A stretch of DNA of 64,000 bases. Source: Diphasiastrum complanatum. Its lineage: Eukaryota > Streptophyta > Lycopodiopsida > Lycopodiales > Lycopodiaceae. The number at the start of each line of letters is the position of its first letter. The stretch's first letter is position 1. The notes under the pieces were generated by a model that was not told the origin of the DNA, made no database searches, and saw only the letters and a list, made by a program, of their open reading frames with translations. This document shows positions 10,149 through 21,223 of this stretch, piece by piece. The stretch covers positions 40,934,368-40,998,367 of the forward strand of contig CM055106.1 in assembly GCA_029204225.1 (NCBI GenBank), given 5' to 3'. The translations under genes were made by a program, and so were the position numbers.

Positions 10149-10949
10149 ATGGCAGGATCGAATGATGCGATGTTATCGGAATCTAGTAAGCTAGATGGTA
10201 CAAACTTTAGCATATGGAAGTTTAAGATGCAAAATATTCTCCAGGATCTAGAATATTAGGACATTGGCACAGGTGTTGAGATACCTCCTACAGACAGGGA
10301 GTTGTGAGAGTATTTGAAGTGGAGGAGAAAAGATATGATTATCCCTCACATCAGCGATGCTACTGGACCCAAGGAGGCTTGGGGTATTCTAAAGAATTTA
10401 TACAAGATTGTAAATCAATCTCAAATTTTGTTCTTAACTAATGAGCTAAGTATGTTAAAGATGGGTACAGGTAAATCAGTATCGGATTACTTTACTTGAG
10501 TGAAAGATATGAGAGGACAACTTATTGCAATTGGAGAAAGTGTCCCAGACTCAATTTTGGTATCTATAATGTTTAATAGTTTACCTTTGGCCTATCAAAA
10601 GTTTGTTATGATGTTCTCTTCAAGGGAGACAAGGCCTTCATTTGATGAGTTAAATGCAATACCACTACAGGAGGAAATGAGACGTCAAAATCTTGTCAAC
10701 AAGGACAATTTCAAGGAGTAGACATTCTTAGCAAAGAAGCAAGAGCAAAGTTCCAAGAAAGGTGGCAAAGGGAAAAAGAACAAAAGGAAAAAGAAGCAAC
10801 AGGATCAAGAAGAAAATCAATAAAATCAACCGGAAGATGGAAAGAAAGCAATTCGAAAAGGATATTGCTTTATTTGCGGAAAGCCAGGGCATTACGCAAA
10901 GGAGTGCTGGAAAAACAAGTTCAAGAAGAAGCAGATGGAAATTTAACTT
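10149..10949 (+). pseudogene. copia C gag with zinc knuckle
   Basis: ATG at 10149 (MAGSNDAMLSES) leads into the copia Gag domain: KLDGTNFSIWKFKMQN, KEAWGILKNLY, SQILFLTNEL, and the SFDELNA.PLQEEMRR segment. Nonsense codons follow LEY (about 10256), DREL (about 10304) and DYFT (10497). A CCHC knuckle, CFICGKPGHYAKEC, lies at about 10863-10910 in a shifted frame after a lysine-rich stretch. Gag would package element RNA. The start is chosen because the residues after it match the copia N-terminus and the region upstream is non-coding. Confidence 0.8.
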
Positions 10950-11389
10950 AAGGACTTAATACAAAATTAAGTGCATTGGATCTTGAAGATTGTGAGTTGT
11001 TTTCAGCATCAATAACTTCTCAAGGGAAGAGGAGTGTTGATTTATTGATTCAAATGCATCGAATTTGCATGCCATTACTAGGTGGAAGCAAAAAGATGGC
11101 AAAGCCCTTGCCGCTATTGCTTTGAGCCTTAGAGATTCACATATCTCACATATTAGCACAGCTAATAGTTCCGAAGAGGCATGGGAGATTTTGACTGGTC
11201 TTTGTGATGTCAAAGGTTTCAAAGGAATCTAAAGAATCTAGCCAATGCATTTATGACCAAGCACGAAGATTTACAAGATCTAAGATCTTGGTATCTAGAT
11301 TTAAAAACTAGATTGTTGACTTGGGTCACAAGATTGTTTTTAACTCCAATCAATGTGTTATCTCTGAAAGATAATCAAGTTCCAGCATT

Positions 11390-12170
11390 AGGAATGAGAT
11401 GAGACATGGACTTTTGTAAAGCTAAGTCACTGGGGTCTACTAAACAAGATAAGGCTCTAGCTATCACTAGTTTGAATGGTAAGAATGCCATTTCACATCA
11501 AAGACTAGGGCATCTGAATCACCAAAGCATGAGGCCAATGTTTGACAAACATTTGATCAATAATTTAGATCTATCAAATAGCGCGTCTTCTACATTTTGA
11601 GAGAGCTGCTGGAAAACACTCAAAAACACCTTTCGAGTCTAACAATGTTCACAAAGCCAAAGATTTTATAGAACTAAGTCATTGTGATCTATGTGGTCCC
11701 ATGCAAATTGTTGCTTTAGGAGTTGCAAGATAAAATCATATTCATCGATGATTTCTCTAGATGAACAATTGTTTTGTTCCTTAAACAGAAGTCAAAAGCT
11801 CTGAATTGTTTCAAACGATTTGAGGAATATGTTGAGAACGAAGTCCTAAAGAAAATTGAAGCTCTCAGGACAGATGGTGGTGAAGAGTTTATCTCAAAAG
11901 AATTTAGAGAGTTTTATTTCACTTATGGTATACATCATCTATTTACCACGAGCTATTCCCCTCAGTGAAACAGAGTAGCAAAGAGGAAGAATAGAACCAT
12001 TGCAGAGAGTGCAACATGTATGTTGTTTGAAGATGTCTTGAATAGAAGCAGTTGCTACAGCTGCATATACCCAAAACAGATGTTGTACAAAAGCACTACA
12101 CAATGTGACACCATATGAGTGATGGACAGGATCTAAACCATCCATTTAGCATTTGAAGGTGTTTGGGTGC
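11390..12170 (+). pseudogene. copia C pre-integrase and integrase
   Basis: The GAG-pre-integrase block shows as HQRLGHLNHQSM at about 11497-11533. Integrase core pieces follow: a CDLCGPM motif (about 11680), ALRTDGGEEFISKEF (about 11862) with the second catalytic aspartate, and a TTSYSPQ remnant of the PQQNG region at 11945. They are spread over frames with several stops. The protease expected between the zinc knuckle and this block was not recognised. Confidence 0.72.
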
Positions 12171-12559
12171 ATAGCTTTTCTATATGCTCCCCCAGATATA
12201 TAAAGAAAGAAGCTAGATATGCTCCCCCAGATATAAAGCAAGAAGCTAGATAATACAACCTCTAATCATAAAGGATTTAAGGTTTACCATGCAGCATTTG
12301 CAAAGTCCCTTGTTGGCAAAGATGTTGTCTTAATTGAAGATCAATTCTATGATTTCAAGACAAAAGGAAAAGTAACTAAGTTACCCCATCAAAAACTATT
12401 CTAGGTCCTATTATAAAAGAAGATAACATTCCTAATGATCAGCAAGGTGCACAAGTGAATCAAACTCCTAATAGAAGATCACCTGAACTATCAGAGAAGA
12501 CACCGCAAAGATTCGTAAGGAGATCCACTAGAGTGACACAACAACCAAGGAAGCTTATT

Positions 12560-13283
12560 CATGTAATCACCTTGTAAAAGAACCAACATTTGTTCATGAA
12601 GCCATGACACATCCAGATGCATAGAAGTGGAAGCGAGCAATGGACAAGGACTATAACTCTTTGATGAAAAATCAAACATGGTCAATTGTCAAGCTCCCAA
12701 GAGGATAGAAATAATATTTCTTGCAACTGCATATTCAAACTTCAAAGTAAAGTACAAGGCAAATGGGTCAAAGCAAGGTTGGTTGCAAAAGGATACTCTC
12801 AAATCCCAAATGTGGATTATCAAGAAGCATTCAGTCCAATGGTAAAATTAGCTTCAATTCAAATGTTATTGTCATATGCAGCAATTGAAGAGTTAGGAAC
12901 ACATCGAATGGATGTACAAACAACTTTTCTAAATGTCAAAGAAGACATTAATATGTCCCAACCAAAAGGCTATGTTGTCAAAGGAAAAGAAGAACATGTG
13001 TGCAAATTACATAAAACCTCATATGGGCTTGAGATACCACCTAAGGCATGGTTTTAGAGAATAAACACCTTTCTGGATGATGGTTTAACTCCAAGCATAG
13101 CTGATTCAAACATCTATTACAAATCAATTGATGAATCCTTTATTATAATAACTTTGTATGTGATGACACATTGCTATATAGCAATAATACAAAGTAATTA
13201 CATTTCACCAAGAATATGTTGTCATATAATTTGGGTATAAAAATTTTAAGAAATAGAGACAATAGAGAAATCTACATCAAGTT
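12560..13283 (+). pseudogene. copia C RT, N-terminal half
   Basis: RT motifs in order: KARLVAKGYSQ, YQEAFSPMVKL, HRMDVQTTFLN, SQPKGYVVKGKE, and HKTSYGLEIPPKAWF (normally YGLKQAPRAW). Then come SNIYYKS and a broken LYV region where the YVDD box would be, and finally LGIKILRNR. Several stops and frame changes occur (for example TAG at 13055). RT is truncated before RNase H by the inverted gypsy D LTR. Confidence 0.78.
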
Positions 13284-13652
13284 TGAGTCCTACTTGCTAT
13301 TCCTATCAACTAGCACATGGCATCCACCTGTGGGTGATCAGTCCACCTGGCATGCATGACCCATACTGAGTGACTCATAGTGTACCACCCCCGTGCCCCG
13401 CCAAAGACTCGTGACCTGCTTGGTCACCCCGACTACTTGCCGGCTAGCATCTCGTCACTGGCGGCTAGGATTTCGACGGTCATTATTCACCGCATCTCTG
13501 ACAACTTGTCATGCGATCATTGCTTGTGACACACTGGTCCCAGCTCGGGACAAATGTCCACTCCGGTCACTGAACTTTGACGACTGTCGGCTGCAAGCCC
13601 TCAAGTAACCGGCTGTGCCGAGGTCATGCTAGAGCGAGACCGGGCTTTAACA
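13283..13652 (-). repeat. gypsy D 3' LTR (truncated)
   Basis: Read on the - strand it begins TGTTAAAGCCCGG right after a purine tract (GAGAGGGAAAGG), so 13652 is the LTR 5' edge. It runs about 370 bp to about 13283, where copia C sequence resumes, and lacks the terminal part represented by 8036-8115. Confidence 0.65.
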
Positions 13653-14121
13653 ACCTTTCCCTCTCTAGCAAGTCATCGGTCCTCGATGACAAACTCTGGG
13701 TAAGACTTCCGCAACGCCTGGCGCGTCTCCCAGGTAGCATCAGATAAAGGATGCCCTTTACAAGCCACTAGATATTCCAGAAAGAGACGATCCCTCAATC
13801 ATTGCTCCCTTCGATCTAGGACTCTCTCTGGCCCATAACATGCGGTGTTTTTCTCCTCCAAAGACACTAGACCTTCCAATAGGCTATCGCCATTGTGCAA
13901 ACATTTCTTCAATTTGCTAACATGAAATATTGGATGCACCTTGCATCCCACATGTAGTTGTAGCTTATAAGCTACTTGGCTCACCTTCTTAATAATTAAC
14001 CATGGTCTACAATACCTAGGAGATAGCTTGGCGCACCTTCTTGTGCGTAGCACCTTCGACTTCTAAGGGACTAGTAAATACACCCAATCTCATTTCTCAA
14101 TTTCCCGATAGGTATGGTTCT
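13653..14121 (-). pseudogene. gypsy D integrase C-terminus and chromodomain
   Basis: Reading the - strand: YREIEKWDWVYL, then CAKLSPRYC (GPY/F-type module), KVHPIFHVSKLKKCL, and a chromodomain-like LEYLVACKGHPLSDATWE with PEFVIEDR at the end (13670-13800). Stops interrupt it (for example after DRREQ, and in the VYLLVP stretch). The chromodomain of such elements is thought to steer integration by binding modified histones. The coding sequence continues at 20528 on the other side of element E, whose target duplication GTTCT splits it. Confidence 0.78.
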
Positions 14122-14479
14122 TGTAATAGATCCTAACACCACAGTAGGGCAAACACTAACTGATCCACCCAACCTTGCCTACTCCCTGATATAGAGTAAG
14201 CCCCTCCTAGCCCAGTGTGAGGACTGGTAGCATGCTACTGCCAAGTGTCGGCCACGTGGCACTGACGTGGCCGACTGCACGTCGGGACCCAACTGGGGGC
14301 CCTATCCTGCTGACAGGGTCCCTAGGCTGTGTTAGGCCCGCCATGGCTATGGACCGTGCTGGGGCACACTACTCACACTGTCTTGCCCTGTTGGTCATGT
14401 ACGCTGGACACGACCCTGACTGTGGTATCTGACCTATCTGTGTTCTCTAGGGTTCGGCACTGGTTACGAGCTCGTAACA
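14122..14479 (-). repeat. element E 3' LTR
   Basis: 358 bp, TGTTACGAGCTCG to GATCTATTACA when read on the - strand. It carries the same ORF-like 71-codon stretch as the other LTR, with identical translation, which supports complete identity. It contains CACGTG with an adjacent TGACGTGG and a TATATC box. Confidence 0.95.
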
Positions 14480-14490
14480 CTCCCTCCCCC
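14480..14490 (-). other. element E polypurine tract
   Basis: GGGGGAGGGAG on the - strand, directly between the Gag-Pol stop codon (TAA, 14493-14491) and the 3' LTR. It is the plus-strand primer. The coding frame therefore ends exactly at the tract with no spacer. Confidence 0.85.
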
Positions 14491-17400
14491 TTAAGAACCG
14501 TCTTGGTCCTCTAAGACAAAGTCTGGAAAAATCTTGCGAAGGACGCTGCCTCTTTCCCAAGTGGCATTCTCAACAGGCTGATCATTCCACTTAACCAGAT
14601 ATTCTCGGTATAGAGTATGACGAGTCTGCGTCTCTCTACTATCAAGAATTTCCTCTGGTTCATGTGGAGGTTGTTGAGGATCCAATGGGAGAACTAGAAC
14701 ACTGTCCCCTACCAGATTATCTGATCTGGTTAAGGCTTTTCGTAACTGACTTACATGAAAAACTGGAAAAACCTTACTGCTGTGTGGGAGTTCTAGTTCA
14801 TAGGTGACCTCGCCTAGTCTCCTACTGATGGTAAAGGGACCACAATACCTTGGAGACAACTTAGCACACACTCCTGATTTGAGGGTTTTAGAGTCAACTG
14901 GGACTCTCAAGTAGACTTTCTCACCAGTGGAGAACTGCACATCCCGTCTGTGTGGATCTGCATAATGCCTGGCTCGATCCTGGGATTGTCTAATGCTACG
15001 CTTAGCATGTTCTATCATCTGGTTTAGGTCTTCTAAAAAGTTTCTGGCTGCTTCAACTTTTTCTTGTTTAAACCCTACAGCTGTGGGTGAGCGTGGCTGA
15101 AAACCGTACATCAGCATAAATGGGCTGTATCCCGTAGCTGAATGTTTGGTACTGTTGTAAGCAAACTCTAATATTGAGAGATACTCCTCCCAATTAGTCT
15201 GCCTCTTGCTGACGTATGCACGAAGCATATCCTCCAGCACTTGATTTACCCTTTCTGTTTGACCGTCCGTCTGTGGATGGTCAGTGGTACTCATATTAAG
15301 TTTAGTATGGAGATGATGGAATACTGCCTTCCAAAAATTTCCAGTAAACTTACTGTCCCGGTCGCTGACTATGCCGGAAGGTAGACCGTACAATTTAAAT
15401 AGCCCGTCTACAAACAACCTCGCTAACTCTGGAGCTCTAACGGTTGTTTTGGTCGGAATAAAATGAGCCATTTTGGTCAGACGGTCAACTGTGACCCATA
15501 TAGCGTCATTACCCTTTTGGGTTTTAGGCAGGCCTACTATAAAATCCATGGAGATACTCTCCCATTTACCAGCTGGTATTTCTAAGGGATGCAACAACCC
15601 TCCTGCCTTTAAACGCTCTGCTTTATTTACTTGACATTTCTGGCAACTGGTTACATACTGGTGGACGTCCTTTTTCATACTGGGCCAGAAAAATTGCCTA
15701 CGAAGAAGCTCATAGGTCTTCTGTATGCCTGGGTGTCCCGCGCTAGGATTGTCATGACATTCATATAGGACCTGCTGCCTATAATCCTCTGAATTGGGGA
15801 CACATACTCTATCTCTATAGAGCAAGTACTCATCCTGAATGGAATACTGTTTCCATTTGAATCCTTGAGTCAACTGACCCTCAACCACTGGGGTTTGCTT
15901 GGGTAATACAGGCTCAGAATCCTCAACGTCATCTGACGACGTATACTCGGACTCATCATCATCCTCAACGGAAGCTGCCGTATTCTTGGATGAACTGGCA
16001 CCAGCCCCGGGAACTGGTTCTGGAGTCTGTAACTGTCTGTTCTGGACTGAGTTCCAGATAATAGAGAAGAATGCATCATGCTGGCATTTCCCTCTCAAGG
16101 ACTCGAGTAACTCATTACGAATCTGAGTAAAACTCAGCTCGTTTATCATAGGCATTCTGCTAAGGGCATCTGCTACTGTATTGAATTTTCCACGCCTATA
16201 TCTGATAGACATGTCAAACTCTTGCATCAACTCTGCCCAACGAGCTTTCCGACCTCTAAGCTCAGGTTGATTGCAAAGGTATCTGAGACTCTCATGGTCT
16301 GTCAGGACCTCAAAGTTGGCACCATACAAATAATGCCTCCAAGTCTTAAGGGCATGGACTATAGAAAAGAGTTCCTTTTCATAGGCACTATACCTAGTCT
16401 GTGCTGGCTCGAGTTTTTTACTCTCGAAGGCAACTGGTCGTCCACCCTGAGTTAGCACAGCACCTACTGCAAAGTCGCTAGCATCTGTTTCGACCACAAA
16501 TGGCTGATTGGGGTCGACGACTTTTAAGACTGGTGCTGTAGCTAAGGCTGTTTTGAGAGCATCAAAGCTCTCCTGTTGTGCAGACTCCCAAATGAACTCC
16601 TTTCCCTTCCCCTTAAGAAGATTTGTCATAGGGACTGCTATCTGAGCATATTCCTTGACAAATCGTCTGTAATATCCCGCGAGACCAAGAAAGATTTGAA
16701 GTTCCAAAATATTCTGAGGTCTCAGCCAACTGAGTATGGCTTTAACCTTATTTGGGTCCATCTTAATCCCATCTGAAGAGATAATGTGACCCAAATATGC
16801 TACTTCTTCAACGAAGAATTCACACTTGGATTGTTTAGCATAAAGCTTATGCTTTCTGAGCAGTCGAAACACCTTTCTGAGGTGTTTTAGATGCTCCTTC
16901 CTCGTTTTGCTGTAGACGAGGATGTCATCTAAAAATACGACCACAAACTTACCCAAGTATGGTCTGAGGACACTGTTCATCGAGGTCATAAAGGTAGCTG
17001 GAGCATTTGTGAGCCCAAATGGCATCACCTTAAACTCATAATGACCGTGACGAGTCCTAAAAGCTGTTTTCGAGACATCTTCCGATTTTATACGGACTTG
17101 ATGATATCCCGATCTAAGGTCTATTTTACTGAAAAACTTAGCCCCGTCGAGTTGATCAAACAACTCGTCTGCCCGAGGCATAGGGTATTTATTCTTAATT
17201 GTGACTTTATTGAGGGCTCTGTAATCTACGCAAAGACGCATAGACCCCTCTTTCTTTTTCACCAATAGGACTGGTGAGGCCCATGGTGAACTACTGGTCT
17301 GAATTTGGCCTTTCCCAAGATAGTCTGTTAACTGCCTAGTTATTTCTTCATCCTCTGTTCGGCTGACCCGATACGGAGGTTTAGAAACAGGTGCTGTACC

Positions 17401-19269
17401 TGGTAGTAGGTTTATTACATGATCTACCTCTCTGCTAGGTGGTAAACCATGTGGCAAATCTTCAGGAAAAACATCTTTAAATTTAGACAATAAAGTTTCT
17501 AATTTACTGATTTTCTGCTGAATAGAACTGGAAATAGAAACTTCAGGAATAAACTGAAAGTCACATAAGAATACCTGATGGTCTTCGTCTCCGATTAGCT
17601 GACAGAGCTCTGAACTGCAGACCATAGGGCTGTTGGGAACATCATGCTCCCCATGCAACTGGATCTCTCGGCCTTTATACTGAAAGCTGAGGGTGTTCTC
17701 CTGATAGTTTCTGTGGAGGGAAGGTCCTAAACTGTAGAGCCAATCTCTCCCGAGAACAATGTCTGTTCGATCCAGGTGCATTATCTGAAAGTTTATTTGA
17801 TCTTGGTACCCCTGAATACCAAGATTTAACTTACTTACCATAGTTTCCCATATTTTTTTATCTTCACCCTTAGCTAATGAAACTATGTACCTATGCTGAC
17901 TAGGTACTTCTGGTAGTTTAAGCTTTTTAACCAGGGTGTGGTTGATGAAATTATGGGTTGCCCCATCATCAACCATGACTCTTACTGACTGGTTACCAAC
18001 TTTCCCATGCATACGTACTAGGTCATGCGGCCCAAAGCTGAAGGGTCTCGCTAGCATTGCAGAGGTCAGCTGGCAACAGTGTTCATGATCTTCATGATAC
18101 ACTTTGATCTCGGAAGCTGCCGAGTCACTGGGGAAACATACAGTCTGAACAAGATGAACTTGTTTTTTATCTTTTTTAGTGAAAGGCCCCTTGGGACACT
18201 GTCTGACTGTGTGTCCCTTGCCCATACACACAAAGCACAAACGTTCTTGTTTGGCTTTCTCAAAATCATCTGGTTTTAAGGGCTGTATGTGTGAAGGGCG
18301 TTTCTGAGGAGCTTCACCTTTAAATTTATCTTCTTTCTTTCTTTTTAAAAATTTCTTTTTAAATTGAAAGTCTTTCTGAGGAAGCTGCTCAGAAAGTGGT
18401 TGCTGTCTCGCTCTCTTCCTACCCACTGAATCATCATAGATTTGAGCATATCTGAGGGCTTGCTCAAGGGTAGTAGGCGAGTTTCTCTGGACCTCTACTT
18501 TATATTCATCTTTGAGGCCACGGACAAATCCCCTGATTTTTTGATAGTCATCCATATTTTTAATCTTTAAAATTGCCTCTCGATACTGCGAGATATATTG
18601 GATGAGGGACTTGTCCATTACTGTTCTTTCCCAGGCTTCCCAGGCTCTATCAAGTTCATTCTCTGGTAGAAATTCTCTTAGGAAAGCTTCTTCAAAAGCT
18701 TTCCATGACCGGGGAGTCTGCCCAGTCTCCTGGAGATTTAACCACCACTTATAGGCCATAGGCCCTAAAGAAAGACTGGCCTCAATTGCTTGCAAATGGT
18801 CAGGGGTCTGTTTAAGAGCATGAATGTTCTTCCATTTGCTGAGGAAGGTTTGTAGAATATCTGCATTTCTATCCTTCTCTTCCCCATTAAAAGTAGGAGG
18901 CTTTAAATCTTTAAAAACACTGGGGTGAGACCGTAAAGTCTCACCCGAAACTGATGGAAGTGGAGAAGGGGATAACTGAGAAGTGGAGGGAAGGCTTCCT
19001 TTCGCGGAGCTCAAAATCAAGTTTTTGAGTTCAGCGAACGAGTCGTCCACACTGGACTTGAAATTGGCTAATGCCAGCTTCAGTTCATCCACTTCTGTTA
19101 CCAATTGGAGGAACTGCTCCTTGGTAACCAGTTCGTCGAGTTCTTCGGCGAACTGTTCCTGTTCTTCTACTTCCATGGGTTCCTTCCCTTTTCTGTAAGC
19201 CAAGGCTTCTGTTTCAAGTTCGTCGAAGCCTCTCTCCTGGGGTTGATCAGGTCCCTGAGGAGTGGTCAT
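14491..19269 (-). CDS. Gag-Pol polyprotein of element E, 1592 aa, intact
   Basis: A single frame encodes all element proteins without a frameshift. Order and approximate residues: acidic N-terminus with possible coiled coil (30-90); Retrotrans_gag core with [11 protein letters not shown] (170-280); lysine-rich stretch and CCHC knuckle [14 protein letters not shown] (345-358); aspartic protease DDGATHNF (434-441); RT from [10 protein letters not shown] (680) to catalytic FLDD (779-782); RNase H with ETDASDF (about 926) and ADALSRM (about 1060); integrase HHCC zinc finger (1165-1210); DDE core with SMDF (1239), SDRD (1300) and TER (1338); GPY/F-like [12 protein letters not shown] (about 1470); C-terminal chromodomain-like [15 protein letters not shown] (1535-1585). 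All expected catalytic residues are present. The start is the ATG at 19269, which lines up with the ATA in copy A. It is cleaved into mature proteins by its own protease. The length fits a full chromovirus. Confidence 0.95.
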   Translation of the reverse strand: MTTPQGPDQPQERGFDELETEALAYRKGKEPMEVEEQEQFAEELDELVTKEQFLQLVTEVDELKLALANFKSSVDDSFAELKNLILSSAKGSLPSTSQLSPSPLPSVSGETLRSHPSVFKDLKPPTFNGEEKDRNADILQTFLSKWKNIHALKQTPDHLQAIEASLSLGPMAYKWWLNLQETGQTPRSWKAFEEAFLREFLPENELDRAWEAWERTVMDKSLIQYISQYREAILKIKNMDDYQKIRGFVRGLKDEYKVEVQRNSPTTLEQALRYAQIYDDSVGRKRARQQPLSEQLPQKDFQFKKKFLKRKKEDKFKGEAPQKRPSHIQPLKPDDFEKAKQERLCFVCMGKGHTVRQCPKGPFTKKDKKQVHLVQTVCFPSDSAASEIKVYHEDHEHCCQLTSAMLARPFSFGPHDLVRMHGKVGNQSVRVMVDDGATHNFINHTLVKKLKLPEVPSQHRYIVSLAKGEDKKIWETMVSKLNLGIQGYQDQINFQIMHLDRTDIVLGRDWLYSLGPSLHRNYQENTLSFQYKGREIQLHGEHDVPNSPMVCSSELCQLIGDEDHQVFLCDFQFIPEVSISSSIQQKISKLETLLSKFKDVFPEDLPHGLPPSREVDHVINLLPGTAPVSKPPYRVSRTEDEEITRQLTDYLGKGQIQTSSSPWASPVLLVKKKEGSMRLCVDYRALNKVTIKNKYPMPRADELFDQLDGAKFFSKIDLRSGYHQVRIKSEDVSKTAFRTRHGHYEFKVMPFGLTNAPATFMTSMNSVLRPYLGKFVVVFLDDILVYSKTRKEHLKHLRKVFRLLRKHKLYAKQSKCEFFVEEVAYLGHIISSDGIKMDPNKVKAILSWLRPQNILELQIFLGLAGYYRRFVKEYAQIAVPMTNLLKGKGKEFIWESAQQESFDALKTALATAPVLKVVDPNQPFVVETDASDFAVGAVLTQGGRPVAFESKKLEPAQTRYSAYEKELFSIVHALKTWRHYLYGANFEVLTDHESLRYLCNQPELRGRKARWAELMQEFDMSIRYRRGKFNTVADALSRMPMINELSFTQIRNELLESLRGKCQHDAFFSIIWNSVQNRQLQTPEPVPGAGASSSKNTAASVEDDDESEYTSSDDVEDSEPVLPKQTPVVEGQLTQGFKWKQYSIQDEYLLYRDRVCVPNSEDYRQQVLYECHDNPSAGHPGIQKTYELLRRQFFWPSMKKDVHQYVTSCQKCQVNKAERLKAGGLLHPLEIPAGKWESISMDFIVGLPKTQKGNDAIWVTVDRLTKMAHFIPTKTTVRAPELARLFVDGLFKLYGLPSGIVSDRDSKFTGNFWKAVFHHLHTKLNMSTTDHPQTDGQTERVNQVLEDMLRAYVSKRQTNWEEYLSILEFAYNSTKHSATGYSPFMLMYGFQPRSPTAVGFKQEKVEAARNFLEDLNQMIEHAKRSIRQSQDRARHYADPHRRDVQFSTGEKVYLRVPVDSKTLKSGVCAKLSPRYCGPFTISRRLGEVTYELELPHSSKVFPVFHVSQLRKALTRSDNLVGDSVLVLPLDPQQPPHEPEEILDSRETQTRHTLYREYLVKWNDQPVENATWERGSVLRKIFPDFVLEDQDGS

Positions 19270-19599
19270 CTTCGAAACTGAAAGAGAGCTACCTTAACTT
19301 CTGAAGGAAAAAAGTCTAAAAGACTAATTTACAACTGTACAAGGGAAAGGAAAGATGACTTAGCTGTTTCTGTGGACTGTACTTCCAAAGAGATTATGAA
19401 GAGGAACCCTTTCAGCTCTTTTCCCCAAGATTTCAGACCTGCTGTCCCGGAAAATGCCAGTTTGAAGCTTCAAAACGGTGCCAAATTTCCCGGTTCTTGA
19501 GTTGAGTAGCTGACTGATCTGATTTGAGGTGTGGGGCTCCAACAAACCGAGTAAAAACCGGAAGTTTACAAAAAGAAATCCGGAATTTTTGAAGTCCCT

Positions 19600-20060
19600 G
19601 CCCTCGCTGGTTGGTCAGCAACCTGTCTGGCCCGATTTGTCCAATTTACAGCTCTGAAATCACCTTGATTCTCTGATTTACTCTCAGCCTGTAGGTTGCT
19701 GGTCTGTAGCAAGCAAGTCTGAAACTCAGACTCCTGAAAAACTTCTGAAAAACAGGGTTAAATTCTGAGATTTCTACCCTACTGTCCAGCGCTGGCCCTG
19801 CTACAATATTTCAGATCAGAACTCCTTCTAATCTACTCAGAACTTCATACGAAACTCAGATTTGAGGGCTGACTATACAGCGATGGACCTGCTCTTCCCT
19901 TCCTCTTGAATTTCCGCTCAGATCATAGTGATCTACACTCGAAAATCAGAGAGGGAAACTGATTTTTCAGCGCTGAAGCTATTGTAAAAGATATGCTTCC
20001 AAACTACTGAGAAATCCAGCAAATTGGAGGATTAGAAAGCTGATCCTACAGCGATTTTCC
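19600..20060 (-). repeat. diverged tandem repeat, period about 91 bp, in element E leader
   Basis: On the - strand AGCG-type motifs (AGCGCTG, AGCGAGG, AGCAACC, ATCGCTG) begin at 20055, 19974, 19884, 19793, 19700 and 19608, spacings 81, 90, 91, 93 and 92. The last four spacings match those in copy A (2304-2580). The leader has no long reading frame, so a structural or packaging role is possible, but that is inference. Confidence 0.7.
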
Positions 20061-20150
20061 TCCTCTATTCTTTTCTGAGAATCTCCCAGATCTTTCCTAT
20101 CTTCTGATAGCTTTCTCTACTGTTGCTCCTGAACTCCCTAGGATGGAGAT

Positions 20151-20163
20151 GGCTCTGATACCA
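20151..20163 (-). other. element E primer binding site, tRNA-Met
   Basis: Read on the - strand it is TGGTATCAGAGCC, one base inside the 5' LTR. It is typical for plant copia and for many chromoviruses. Confidence 0.9.
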
Positions 20164-20164
20164 G

Positions 20165-20522
20165 TGTAATAGATCCTAACACCACAGTAGGGCAAACACT
20201 AACTGATCCACCCAACCTTGCCTACTCCCTGATATAGAGTAAGCCCCTCCTAGCCCAGTGTGAGGACTGGTAGCATGCTACTGCCAAGTGTCGGCCACGT
20301 GGCACTGACGTGGCCGACTGCACGTCGGGACCCAACTGGGGGCCCTATCCTGCTGACAGGGTCCCTAGGCTGTGTTAGGCCCGCCATGGCTATGGACCGT
20401 GCTGGGGCACACTACTCACACTGTCTTGCCCTGTTGGTCATGTACGCTGGACACGACCCTGACTGTGGTATCTGACCTATCTGTGTTCTCTAGGGTTCGG
20501 CACTGGTTACGAGCTCGTAACA
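20165..20522 (-). repeat. element E 5' LTR
   Basis: 358 bp, the transcriptionally relevant LTR because the element reads leftward. It has the same length and sequence as 14122-14479 on inspection. Confidence 0.95.
20231..20313 (-). promoter_or_regulatory. putative element E promoter: G-box, TGACG site and TATA box
   Basis: On the - strand, CCACGTCAGTGCCACGTGGCC contains a G-box (CACGTG, 20296-20301) next to a CCACGTCA site (20306-20313). About 60 bp downstream is CTCTATATC (20231-20239), a plausible TATA box. CACGTG/TGACG cores are bZIP and bHLH binding sites in plants and occur in abscisic-acid and stress promoters. Use by this element is inference. Confidence 0.5.
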
Positions 20523-20773
20523 GTTCTCATGAGCATAACTCTCTGCCCTAGCTGCGCCCTGGACAAGTTATCTCGTGCCATCTCTAGCTTCTGCTGCATC
20601 TGAGTCTCTGCAATGCTAGGTAACTTATGCGAAATCCCTATGATTGCAGGACTGAGTGGCCTGAAACCATAATGAAGCTCAAATGGACAATCCAATGGAC
20701 GCATGTCTCTTGTCATTGTATGCAAACTCCAATAGGGGTAAATGCTTTACCCAATCTATTTGCATACTACTAA
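20523..20773 (-). pseudogene. gypsy D integrase core, C-terminal part
   Basis: The - strand reads QIDWVKHLPLLEFAYND, then FELHYGFRPLSP and ARDNLSRAQ, which is the end of the DDE integrase domain. It continues across element E to 14121. Frame changes are present near 20690 and 20560. The right edge is the LTR of element F, and the upstream part of D (gag, RT, integrase zinc finger) is not found to the right of F, so it has been lost. Confidence 0.75.
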
Positions 20774-21223
20774 TGTTACAAACTACTACTTACTGCATAC
20801 CTCCAAGTGCCGGTTAACCACAAGAGACTGAACGATTCGCGTTCCACCCCGCCGTAGGACCTAATCCGGGTCCACCCACTGTGCCCTGCCCTGTGACCGT
20901 ATCAAGCGGGATCCGACCTCCGTCCTAGACAGTGTCCCATACCACTGCCTAGGCTCTCAGCCATCTCCTGCCCCAAGCTAGCATACATCCTGGCCGTGTG
21001 CACACGCTCTCCATCCACCTCCTCCTAGGTAGATAGAATGGATGGCCAATGAGTCCTCCTCCCCTTGTATACCTTCAAGGAGAGAGACTCCAAGCCATGT
21101 GCACACCTAGATCATGACACGTGGCAACCATGCAGGTTCATGAGTCACCGGTCAAGTCTACAGGCACAGTCATCGTCCAGTCTCAAGTTTAGGGTTGGGA
21201 CCCAAGGAGTTGGGTCCCTAACA
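20774..21223 (-). repeat. element F 3' LTR
   Basis: 450 bp, on the - strand TGTTAGGGACCCAAC to TTTGTAACA. A purine tract (AAGGAAGAGGGAA, 21224-21236) precedes it. It is joined on its left to gypsy D integrase sequence. Confidence 0.85.

Larger units (their letters stand above)
9976..13283 (+). mobile_element. Ty1/copia element C, decayed, no LTRs at its edges
   Basis: Leader, gag with zinc knuckle, GAG-pre-integrase, integrase and the first half of RT are recognisable in order on the + strand, all with stops and frame changes. It stops at about 13283, where the reversed LTR of gypsy D begins. The RNase H, polypurine tract and LTR at 25866-26636 may be its displaced 3' end, which would make the 13283-25850 gypsy block an insertion into it. 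Confidence 0.75.
14122..20522 (-). mobile_element. complete Ty3/gypsy chromodomain element E
   Basis: 6401 bp bounded by two 358-bp LTRs (14122-14479 and 20165-20522) that I could not distinguish base for base. It is flanked by the 5-bp target duplication GTTCT (14117-14121 and 20523-20527). It has a tRNA-Met primer site, a leader of about 880 bp, one uninterrupted Gag-Pol frame and a polypurine tract. It is inserted within the integrase region of gypsy remnant D. Everything required for autonomy is visible, so it is a candidate active element. Chromodomain presence and gene order place it among plant chromoviruses; the clade (Tekay, CRM, Reina or other) is not decided here. Confidence 0.95.

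Noticed and set aside
14217-20475. Identical 71-codon ORFs at 14217-14432 and 20260-20475
   Set aside because: They are antisense readings of the two identical LTRs of element E and carry no protein motif.
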